Shown here piece after piece: positions 1 to 5,189 of a stretch of DNA of 5,189 nucleotides. Each line of letters starts with the position of its first letter. Position 1 is the stretch's first letter. The position numbers were made by a program, and so were the translations under genes. This stretch comes from an uncultured Eubacterium sp. (GTDB lineage: Bacteria > Bacillota_A > Clostridia > Lachnospirales > Lachnospiraceae): the NCBI GenBank assembly GCA_947653505.1, contig CANTHI010000303.1:1-5189 (forward strand), written 5' to 3'. A model generated the notes under the pieces. The model had not been told where the DNA came from. It made no database searches and saw nothing but the letters and a program-made list of their open reading frames with translations.

Positions 1-465
1 GCGGCTGTTTAAGTGGCTGTAGATATAGTCCATGCAAAGAATCACCGGTTTGGAAATAATGCTTTCCTTTTTCAGGAGCAGCATTTTGCCGGTATAGTCC
101 AGCGACATACGCTCATGAAGCCGGCAGACAGCGGAAATGGACGTACAGGCGTCCACTTTTAAAATATAAAAGTCACTCAGCCGGTAGGCCCGTTCCAGTT
201 CCATGCCAGCTTCCACACAGTGTCTGACGATCATGGCGACTGCTACAACAAAATGATATTTCATATTGGTCAGCGGATCCGTGGAGAGCACGCCCATGCC
301 GTTAGGATTGGAAAATGCATGCTGCCTGCAGTTTTCCTGCACAAAGTCAATGTCGCCGGAGCTTACGGCGTGATAAAATGCGTATTCTTCTTCCATCGGG
401 CGGTGTGTAAGGGAATCTTCTGTGTCCTGCAGTTCCTGATGCTGCCATTCTTTTTGTAGATTCAT
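1..465 (-). CDS. AraC-family transcriptional regulator, N-terminal part (3' end beyond window)
   Basis: The minus strand is open from an ATG at 465 down to base 1, exactly 155 codons, and continues out of the window. The start is supported by AAAGGA eight bases upstream. The visible protein is the N-terminal sensing/linker region of a type of AraC regulator frequent in Lachnospiraceae: an early YAFYHAVSSGD stretch (about 29-38), then DPLTNMKYHFVVAVAMIVRH (about 63-82), a segment with ERAYRLSDFYILKVD (about 91-105), and SKPVILCMDYIYSHL near the end (about 138-152), which in such proteins is where the helix-turn-helix domain begins. The HTH itself is not visible, so the family call rests on this recognised N-terminal pattern. 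No cupin-like arabinose-binding fold is evident. It is divergent from the GH16-GH94 pair and is the likely local activator (inference). The ligand is unknown. Confidence 0.8.
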   Translation of the reverse strand, partial: MNLQKEWQHQELQDTEDSLTHRPMEEEYAFYHAVSSGDIDFVQENCRQHAFSNPNGMGVLSTDPLTNMKYHFVVAVAMIVRHCVEAGMELERAYRLSDFYILKVDACTSISAVCRLHERMSLDYTGKMLLLKKESIISKPVILCMDYIYSHLNSR

Positions 466-473
466 TGTATTCG

Positions 474-479
474 TCCTTT
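474..479 (-). promoter_or_regulatory. Ribosome binding site of the AraC-type regulator
   Basis: On the minus strand AAAGGA ends eight bases before the ATG at 465. It fixes this start; no better in-frame start with a ribosome site lies upstream. Confidence 0.7.
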
Positions 480-559
480 CTGATTTCTGAAAATATGGTT
501 TGGAAAACGTCAAAACAAATAGAACTGTTGAAATGGCATACACGTCGTATGTCTTTTTT

Positions 560-583
560 TGTGCGCAATTTCTGATGCGCACA
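560..583. promoter_or_regulatory. 24-bp inverted repeat at the predicted regulator start site
   Basis: TGTGCGCA (560-567) and TGCGCACA (576-583) are perfect 8-bp inverted arms around an 8-base centre. The repeat overlaps the last base of the predicted minus-strand -10 box and the expected transcription start near 576. It could be an operator for repression of the regulator or a hairpin at the very 5' end of its mRNA. No T-run follows in either direction, so it is not a terminator. Confidence 0.5.
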
Positions 584-612
584 TTATATCATGAATCTGA
601 TATTTTTGTACA
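583..612 (-). promoter_or_regulatory. Candidate sigma-70-type promoter for the AraC-type regulator
   Basis: Read on the minus strand, TGTACA (612-607, four of six matches to TTGACA) is followed after 18 bp by a perfect TATAAT (588-583). The expected start near 576 gives a leader of about 110 nt. A palindrome occupies most of the spacer, which fits autoregulation. Confidence 0.5.
586..603. promoter_or_regulatory. 18-bp palindrome between regulator -35 and -10 (candidate operator)
   Basis: ATATCA (586-591) and TGATAT (598-603) are perfect inverted arms around TGAATC. The site sits between the -10 and -35 boxes of the minus-strand promoter and is centred about 61 bp upstream of the start predicted from the plus-strand TATAAT at 644-649. 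A bound protein could repress the regulator and activate the glycanase operon at once. That is inference; the binding protein is unknown. The site also contains one copy of ATGAATCTG (591-599). Confidence 0.4.
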
Positions 613-617
613 TAGTT

Positions 618-649
618 TTGTATATCGTTTTTAGGAATGCAGATATAAT
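618..649 (+). promoter_or_regulatory. Candidate activator-dependent promoter of the GH16-GH94 operon
   Basis: A perfect TATAAT lies at 644-649. The nearest -35-like hexamer is TTGTAT (618-623) at 20 bp, which is too far, and the hexamer at the standard 17-bp distance (TATATC) is poor. A good -10 with a poor -35 fits a promoter needing an activator such as the divergent AraC protein. A start near 656 would give a leader of about 240 nt. An alternative -10 (GATAAT, 815-820) lies nearer the gene but also lacks a good -35. Confidence 0.35.
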
Positions 650-730
650 GTGTGAAAAGTTCGAAGTCCGGCCGGATTGGAGAACGTTATAGGACTGCCT
701 GCGGCGACTGGTGTACTGACAGATTCATAT

Positions 731-742
731 TTGTCCGGACAA
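731..742. promoter_or_regulatory. 12-bp perfect palindrome TTGTCCGGACAA
   Basis: TTGTCCGGACAA equals its own reverse complement and directly abuts the left arm of the larger inverted repeat. It could be a dimer binding site or, in RNA, a short stem with a CCGG loop. No regulator can be assigned. Confidence 0.3.
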
Positions 743-830
743 AGACCGGTATTGTCATTTGTGTGCCGGCATCAGCTGGCAGCTGAACCATATGCTTCCT
801 TCCCTTGTTAAAATGATAATTTCTGTCTGG

Positions 831-844
831 GATTCATATGAATC
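831..844. promoter_or_regulatory. 14-bp perfect palindrome GATTCATATGAATC
   Basis: GATTCATATGAATC is a perfect dyad overlapping the right arm of the larger inverted repeat. It is made of two opposed ATGAATC half-sites, the same heptamer found in the palindrome at 586-603 and inverted at 722-728. A candidate operator 55 bp before the glycanase start codon. Confidence 0.35.
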
Positions 845-885
845 TGTCAGTGCATCAGGGCGGGGCAGTCTGATTTATAAAAAAT

Positions 886-893
886 AGGGAGGA
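886..893 (+). promoter_or_regulatory. Strong ribosome binding site of the GH16 gene
   Basis: AGGGAGGA ends five bases before the ATG at 899. It supports this start, which also puts a proper signal peptide at the N-terminus. Confidence 0.8.
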
Positions 894-898
894 TTTTT

Positions 899-3685
899 AT
901 GAAACGAAAAATTTGGAATGTAATGGCGCCTGTTCTGGCAGCTGTTCTGACTGTGCCAGTGGCAGCGGTGCCTGTACACGCGGCAAAATCCGGAATGTCC
1001 GTGACCAGCTGTGTCCTGACGAAGGGGGACCGGATGGATCTGGACATTGTGGGAGAAAAGGAGCTGTCAGGTACGTATACGACGGGCCGTAAGCAGGTGG
1101 CAGCAGTCGCGAAGGACGGTACGGTGACAGCGAAAAAAGCGGGAAAGACAACGATTACATGGACAAAGGGCGGCAAAAAATATACCTGTCATGTGCAGGT
1201 GGTAAAGGCGCCAAAGATCAGTAAGACAAAGCTTGTCCTGAAAGAAGGAGAAGTACAAAAGCTTTCGGTGCTGCGTCAGGGAAATCCGGATCTTACCGTA
1301 ACATGGAAGTCGCTGAATCCGGAGGTTGTTACGGTAAAAGGCGGCAAAGTAAAGGCCGTTTCTGAGGGAGAGACCAGCATCAGGGTAAAGATTAAGGGCA
1401 ATAAAAAAACATGGGAAAAGGAGGTTCGTGTGACGGTTAAAAACGATACAGGGAATGATTTGTACGATGGATACCATCTGGTCTGGGAAGAGTCTTTTGA
1501 TACAGATGCCTTAAATATGGATGACTGGAATATCGAGACACATGAACCAGGATGGGTCAATAACGAACTGCAGGAGTATACGGATTCTTCTGAAAATATT
1601 TATGTCAAAGACGGAAAGCTGGTTTTAAAGCCAGTGGAAGTAACCGGTGCAGATGGAAAAGTATCGTATACATCCGGCAGAATCAATACGCAGAACAAGC
1701 ACAATTTTAAATACGGCCTGTTTGAAGCAAGGCTGAAAGTTCCGCAGGGACAGGGATTTCTGCCGGCGTTCTGGATGATGCCTGCGGATGAAAACCTCTA
1801 TGGACAGTGGCCGCGATGCGGAGAGATCGACATTATGGAAGTGCTTGGAAATCAGACGGATACCTCATATGGCACGATTCATTATGGCAATCCGCACAGT
1901 GAGAGTCAGGGAAACTATACGCTGGAATCAGGCAGCTTTGCAGAAGATTATCATACCTTCAGTGTGGAATGGGAGCCGGACCGTATCAGCTGGTATGTAG
2001 ACGGCCAACGGATCCATACGGAAAATGACTGGTATTCTGCAACCGAAGGCCAGGGAGAGATTACCTATCCGGCGCCGTTTGACCAGCCGTTTTATGTGAT
2101 TTTAAATCTTGCGGTCGGAGGCAACTGGCCGGGAAATCCGGATGCATCTACAAACATCAAAGACGCGGCTTTTCTGGTTGATTATGTAAAAGTATATCAG
2201 AAAGACAGCTATGACGAACATGTGACAAAACCGGTGAAGAACGTCGTGCTGCGTGAGCCGGACGCAGATGGGAATTATATTAGCAACGGCAGCTTTACGG
2301 CCAGTGAAGATCTGACGGATGAACAGGGATGGAGCTTTTTAAATACGCTGGAAGGAGAAGCGTCTGCGGTTATCGAAAATCAGGCAATACAGATCAAAAC
2401 GACAAAAGAAGGAACGGCAGACTACAGCGTGCAGCTCGTACAGCCGGATCTTCCGCTGAAAAAAGGCGGTGTTTACCGCGTCAGCTTTGATGCTTCTGCC
2501 AGTGAAGCCAGAACGATGAAAGTGGGGATCTCAGCGCCGGACCGTGGTTACAGACGGTATCTGGAAGATACGGTGGTGGAGCTGACGCCAGAGAAGCAGA
2601 CGTATACTTATGAATTTACAATGACGGATGCGGATGATGCGAACGGCCGTCTGGAGTTTAATATGGGAGCGGCAGGCTCTACGGCGGATATTCAGATATC
2701 CGGGGTATCTGTTGGAAAGACAGGCCAGAAAGATCTGGAAAAAGATGTGGCTAAGACGGTACGGGCAGATGGAAACTTTGTATACAACGGAGCGTTTCAG
2801 GAAGGTACGGACCGGCTGGGATATTGGGAAATCAGCAGGCAGGAAGGCTCGGACGCAGTAGTTACGAATGACGGGAATATCCGCAGGCTGAAGGTGACCG
2901 CAGGTGACGGGGTATCCAAAGAACATCCGGTTGTGATTGCACAGGACGGCCTTCCGCTGACAGAAGGAAATTATGCACTGAGTTTTCTGGCAGAGGGAGC
3001 AGATGGCACAGCGGTACTGGCGAAGGCAGGCGGACAGGAATTTGAGGCTGCTTTGTCAGGAAAAGAGCAGACTTATCAGTATAAATTTGCAGTTTCAGCA
3101 GCAGGACTTACGGAGCAGGAAAAAGCAATACAGATTCTGATCACGCAGCCTGGTACATATTATCTGGATGATATCCGGATCGAAGAAGACAGCCTGATTA
3201 AAAACGGAAGCTTCCGTGCGGGCTTTTCCGGATATGAGGTCTATGCCTATACGGAATCAGATGTTTCCTATGTGGTGGACAGTCTGAATGAAGACAGCGC
3301 GGCAGATTTTTCGATTCAGAATACCGGAGACGCGGCTTGGAAGATTCAGTTAAAACAAAATAATATTGAGCTGGAAAAAGGACAGTGGTACCGGCTTTCC
3401 TTAAAGGCAAAGTCTGACAGGGACAGAAAGCTGATGTTTGCGATCCAGAGAGATGGCAGCAGCGATGATGACTGGACGCCATATTCCGGGGAAAAGGTGG
3501 TCACGCTGGGTAGTGAGTATCAGACCTATGACATTGTATTCCAGATGGAGCATGAGACCGATTTAAAATCCGTGCTCAGTATTTCGATGGGTGCGGTAGA
3601 CGGTGAACAGATCAGCCAGAAGCACCGGATTTGCATGGATGAAATTGTTCTGGAAAAGACAGAAAAAAAGGAGAGTGAAGCATGA
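899..3685 (+). CDS. Secreted GH16 beta-glucanase (laminarinase type) with Ig-like and CBM4/9-like modules
   Basis: A complete 928-residue extracellular endo-glucanase. Residues 1-28 form a signal peptide (basic start, hydrophobic core, likely cut after VHA). Residues about 32-102 and 104-181 are two bacterial Ig-like modules of Big_2 type. The GH16 domain spans about 190-436, with active-site EIDIME at 309-314: Glu309 as nucleophile and Glu314 as acid/base by family rule. The extra Met in the motif is typical of beta-1,3-glucanases rather than strict lichenases (EIDIEF). Other landmarks are GLFEARLKVP (273-282) and VDYVKVYQ (427-434). Three C-terminal modules follow, each opening with an N-G-(S/A)-F turn: about 459-606, 626-763 and 765-919, resembling CBM4/9 beta-sandwiches. 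There is no LPXTG motif or C-terminal membrane segment, so release or non-covalent wall contact through the Ig-like part is likely. The expected reaction is endo-hydrolysis of beta-1,3- or beta-1,3/1,4-glucan. It heads an operon with the overlapping GH94 gene. Confidence 0.92.
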   Translation: MKRKIWNVMAPVLAAVLTVPVAAVPVHAAKSGMSVTSCVLTKGDRMDLDIVGEKELSGTYTTGRKQVAAVAKDGTVTAKKAGKTTITWTKGGKKYTCHVQVVKAPKISKTKLVLKEGEVQKLSVLRQGNPDLTVTWKSLNPEVVTVKGGKVKAVSEGETSIRVKIKGNKKTWEKEVRVTVKNDTGNDLYDGYHLVWEESFDTDALNMDDWNIETHEPGWVNNELQEYTDSSENIYVKDGKLVLKPVEVTGADGKVSYTSGRINTQNKHNFKYGLFEARLKVPQGQGFLPAFWMMPADENLYGQWPRCGEIDIMEVLGNQTDTSYGTIHYGNPHSESQGNYTLESGSFAEDYHTFSVEWEPDRISWYVDGQRIHTENDWYSATEGQGEITYPAPFDQPFYVILNLAVGGNWPGNPDASTNIKDAAFLVDYVKVYQKDSYDEHVTKPVKNVVLREPDADGNYISNGSFTASEDLTDEQGWSFLNTLEGEASAVIENQAIQIKTTKEGTADYSVQLVQPDLPLKKGGVYRVSFDASASEARTMKVGISAPDRGYRRYLEDTVVELTPEKQTYTYEFTMTDADDANGRLEFNMGAAGSTADIQISGVSVGKTGQKDLEKDVAKTVRADGNFVYNGAFQEGTDRLGYWEISRQEGSDAVVTNDGNIRRLKVTAGDGVSKEHPVVIAQDGLPLTEGNYALSFLAEGADGTAVLAKAGGQEFEAALSGKEQTYQYKFAVSAAGLTEQEKAIQILITQPGTYYLDDIRIEEDSLIKNGSFRAGFSGYEVYAYTESDVSYVVDSLNEDSAADFSIQNTGDAAWKIQLKQNNIELEKGQWYRLSLKAKSDRDRKLMFAIQRDGSSDDDWTPYSGEKVVTLGSEYQTYDIVFQMEHETDLKSVLSISMGAVDGEQISQKHRICMDEIVLEKTEKKESEA
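3668..3674 (+). promoter_or_regulatory. Ribosome binding site of the GH94 gene inside the GH16 3' end
   Basis: AAGGAGA lies inside the last codons of the glycanase, with GGAG ending eight bases before the ATG at 3682. The start overlaps the upstream stop as ATGA (3682-3685), a classic arrangement for translational coupling. Confidence 0.8.
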
Positions 3686-5189
3686 GATTTGGGTATTTTG
3701 ACGACGAAAAACGGGAATATGTCATCGACAGACCGGATACGCCCGCACCGTGGGCCAACTATCTGGGATCGCCCGAATACGGCGCGCTGATTTCCAATCA
3801 GGCCGGCGGGTACAGCTTTGCGAAGTCGGGTGCAAACGGCAGGATTCTGCGGTATGTGTTTAACCAGTTTGACCAGCCGGGACGGTATATTTATCTTCGG
3901 GATAATGATACAAAGGATTATTGGTCAGCGTCGTGGCAGCCGGTAGGAAAAGACCTGTCTGAATATAAAAGCGAGTGCCGTCACGGGACCGGATATACAA
4001 AGATGACAGCGGATTACAGCAGCATCCATTCGCAGGTATCGTATTATGTTCCGCTTGGGCAGGAATATGAAGTCTGGGAGCTCGCGGTTACGAACCATTC
4101 GGATCTGATGAAAAATCTGAGTATTACAGGCTATGCGGAATTTACCAATAACAGCAATTATGAGCAGGATCAGGTCAATCTGCAGTATTCACAGTTTATT
4201 ACAAAGACAGAATTTCACGGAAACCGCATCTGCCAGAAGGTCCACGGCAATCTGGACGGGGTGGAACAGGGAAAAGATGTGGATGACAAGATTATGACAG
4301 AGCGTTTTTTCGGTCTGGCTGGCGTGGAAGTATCTTCCTATTGCGGAGATAAGGAAAAATTTCTGGGGCGTTATCATGGATATGGCGATCCGGAAGGAGT
4401 CCGTAACGGAGTGTTAAATGGAGCGTTAAGCTATAACGAAAACGGCTGCGGGGCGCTGACAGCAGAGCTGTGTCTGGCTCCGGGGCAGACGAAGTATCTG
4501 GCATTTGTACTGGGACTGAAAAGCGACGCGCAGGCGGCGGAGATACTGGAGCGGTATGCACAGCCGGGACAGACGTGTGAAAAAGAGCTGCAGGAGCTGA
4601 CTGCGTACTGGCATGAAAAGCTGTCGCATTTTCAGGTGAAAACGCCGAGTCCGGAGTTTGATACGATGATCAATACGTGGAATGCTTATAACTGTTTTAT
4701 GACGTTTATCTGGTCACGCGCGGCTTCGTTTTTTTACTGTGGACTGCGCAACGGATATGGATACCGGGATACGGTGCAGGACATTCAGGGAATCATTCAT
4801 CTGGCTCCGGAGATGGCGGTGGAAAAAATACGGTTTATGCTTTCCGCACAGGTGCATCATGGCGGGGGACTGCCGCTTGTAAAGTTTACGCATTGTCCGG
4901 GGCACGAAGATACGCCTGAAGACGCGTCTTATGTAAAAGAAACCGGACATCCGGCATACCGGGCAGACGATGCGCTCTGGCTGTTTCCGACAGTATATAA
5001 ATATGTCGCGGAGACTGGAAATCTGGCGTTTATGAAAGAGGTCATCCCGTATGCGGATCACGGGGAAGACACCGTATATGAACATTTGAAACGGGCCATT
5101 GATTTTTCCATGAATCATCTGGGCGTACACGGGATGCCGGCAGGATTGTATGCGGACTGGAATGACTGCCTGCGTCTGGGAAAAGACGG
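3682..5189 (+). CDS. GH94 inverting disaccharide phosphorylase, N-terminal 502 codons (3' end beyond window)
   Basis: The frame is open from the ATG at 3682 to the window end. No signal peptide is present, so it acts in the cytosol. The start FGYFDDEKREYVI (3-15), then PWANYLG (23-29), AGGYSF (41-46) and RHGTGYTK (100-107) are the usual GH94 N-terminal beta-sandwich landmarks. The linker and catalytic barrel follow, with WSRAASFF (344-351), GYRDTVQD (360-367, donor-site residues in the family) and YADWNDCL (490-497), which holds the general-acid Asp. GH94 enzymes use phosphate to split a beta-linked disaccharide into alpha-sugar-1-phosphate and free sugar. Family members are usually about 800 residues or more, so roughly the last 300 are missing. 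The N-terminal half reads closer to the chitobiose-phosphorylase style (DQPGRYIYLRD, WSRxASF) than to clostridial cellobiose phosphorylase as I recall them, but the laminarinase partner favours laminaribiose or a related glucan disaccharide (inference). Specificity is unresolved. Confidence 0.9.
   Translation, partial: MRFGYFDDEKREYVIDRPDTPAPWANYLGSPEYGALISNQAGGYSFAKSGANGRILRYVFNQFDQPGRYIYLRDNDTKDYWSASWQPVGKDLSEYKSECRHGTGYTKMTADYSSIHSQVSYYVPLGQEYEVWELAVTNHSDLMKNLSITGYAEFTNNSNYEQDQVNLQYSQFITKTEFHGNRICQKVHGNLDGVEQGKDVDDKIMTERFFGLAGVEVSSYCGDKEKFLGRYHGYGDPEGVRNGVLNGALSYNENGCGALTAELCLAPGQTKYLAFVLGLKSDAQAAEILERYAQPGQTCEKELQELTAYWHEKLSHFQVKTPSPEFDTMINTWNAYNCFMTFIWSRAASFFYCGLRNGYGYRDTVQDIQGIIHLAPEMAVEKIRFMLSAQVHHGGGLPLVKFTHCPGHEDTPEDASYVKETGHPAYRADDALWLFPTVYKYVAETGNLAFMKEVIPYADHGEDTVYEHLKRAIDFSMNHLGVHGMPAGLYADWNDCLRLGKD

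Larger units (their letters stand above)
708..858. repeat. 151-bp segment bounded by 23-bp inverted repeats
   Basis: Positions 708-730 and 836-858 are inverted copies: 16 bp match perfectly (715-730 with 836-851), and the pairing continues outward to 23 positions with only two G-T wobbles. The 105-base interior holds a perfect 12-bp palindrome (731-742), a hairpin GCCGGC-ATCA-GCTGGC (765-780, one wobble) and two CAGCTG sites (773-778, 780-785). It lies wholly in the predicted glycanase leader. It may be a long-stem RNA leader, paired regulator sites, or a small non-coding mobile repeat (MITE-like). I could not identify a clear target duplication at its ends. Confidence 0.6.
466..898. other. 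Divergent intergenic regulatory region (433 bp)
   Basis: No convincing coding sequence lies between the regulator and the glycanase. The stretch holds candidate promoters in both directions, a 24-bp and an 18-bp inverted repeat near the regulator promoter, several short perfect palindromes (667-676, 731-742, 831-844) and a 151-bp segment bounded by inverted repeats. The 9-mer ATGAATCTG occurs at 591-599 and 838-846, and inverted at 720-728. Its length exceeds what two simple divergent promoters need, which suggests multi-site regulation or a structured leader (inference). Confidence 0.8.

Noticed and set aside
220..459. 79-codon plus-strand open frame opposite the regulator
   Set aside because: It lies antisense to the well-supported AraC-type gene, has no good ribosome site, and its translation has low-complexity, implausible composition.
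347..568. 73-codon minus-strand open frame across the regulator start
   Set aside because: It overlaps the regulator in another frame; the arginine-rich translation has no family features, and the regulator frame has a better ribosome site and recognisable motifs.
560..583. Inverted repeat considered as an intrinsic terminator
   Set aside because: No T-run follows the hairpin on either strand; the T-run at 553-560 precedes it on the plus strand and reads as A's after it on the minus strand.
667..676. TCCGGCCGGA, a 10-bp perfect palindrome
   Set aside because: Short, built of CCGG repeats, and without partner sites; noted but not strong enough as a regulatory call.
876..881. TATAAA considered as a -10 box
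   Set aside because: It lies too close to the ribosome site and start codon and has no -35 at a suitable distance.
847..1560. Several minus-strand open frames under the start of the GH16 gene
   Set aside because: They are antisense shadows of a strongly supported coding frame, without ribosome sites or recognisable domains.
2531..2926. 131-codon minus-strand open frame under the GH16 C-terminal modules
   Set aside because: Antisense shadow; the plus frame there is clearly coding with repeated CBM-like modules.
4714..5130. 138-codon minus-strand open frame under the GH94 gene
   Set aside because: Antisense to conserved GH94 motifs, with no domain or ribosome site of its own.
1..5189. Defence system, prophage, CRISPR or transposase
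   Set aside because: All supported genes belong to glycan use or its regulation; there are no spaced direct repeats and no recombinase or nuclease motifs.

Overview
The window looks like a carbohydrate-use locus from a gut-type Firmicute, most likely a Lachnospiraceae member (Clostridia). This rests on protein style: an AraC-type regulator of a form common in that family, a secreted glycanase with bacterial Ig-like (Big_2) modules, strong AGGAGG-type ribosome binding sites, and moderate GC. It is an inference from reading, not a database match.

Layout. Positions 1-465 (minus strand) hold the first 155 codons of an AraC-family transcriptional regulator; its C-terminal DNA-binding part lies outside the window. 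Positions 466-898 are a 433-bp divergent intergenic region rich in dyad symmetry: a candidate regulator promoter with a palindrome in its spacer, a 24-bp inverted repeat at the predicted regulator start site, an activator-type candidate promoter facing the glycanase, and a 151-bp segment bounded by 23-bp inverted repeats inside the presumed glycanase leader. Positions 899-3685 (plus) encode a complete 928-residue secreted GH16 beta-glucanase of the laminarinase type (EIDIME active site), with a signal peptide, two Ig-like modules, the catalytic domain and three C-terminal CBM4/9-like modules. Positions 3682-5189 (plus) hold the first 502 codons of a cytosolic GH94 inverting phosphorylase; its start overlaps the glycanase stop (ATGA), so the two are almost certainly co-transcribed and translationally coupled.

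Proposed joint function (inference): the extracellular GH16 enzyme cuts a beta-1,3- or mixed-linkage glucan, the oligosaccharides are imported by a transporter not seen here, and the GH94 enzyme splits a beta-linked disaccharide with phosphate to give alpha-sugar-1-phosphate plus free sugar. The divergent AraC protein is the natural candidate to sense the sugar and activate the pair. GH94 specificity (laminaribiose, cellobiose or another disaccharide) cannot be fixed from sequence reading alone.

I see no mobile-element gene, CRISPR array, RNA gene of a named class or defence system. The least explained part is the intergenic region, especially the 151-bp inverted-repeat segment.
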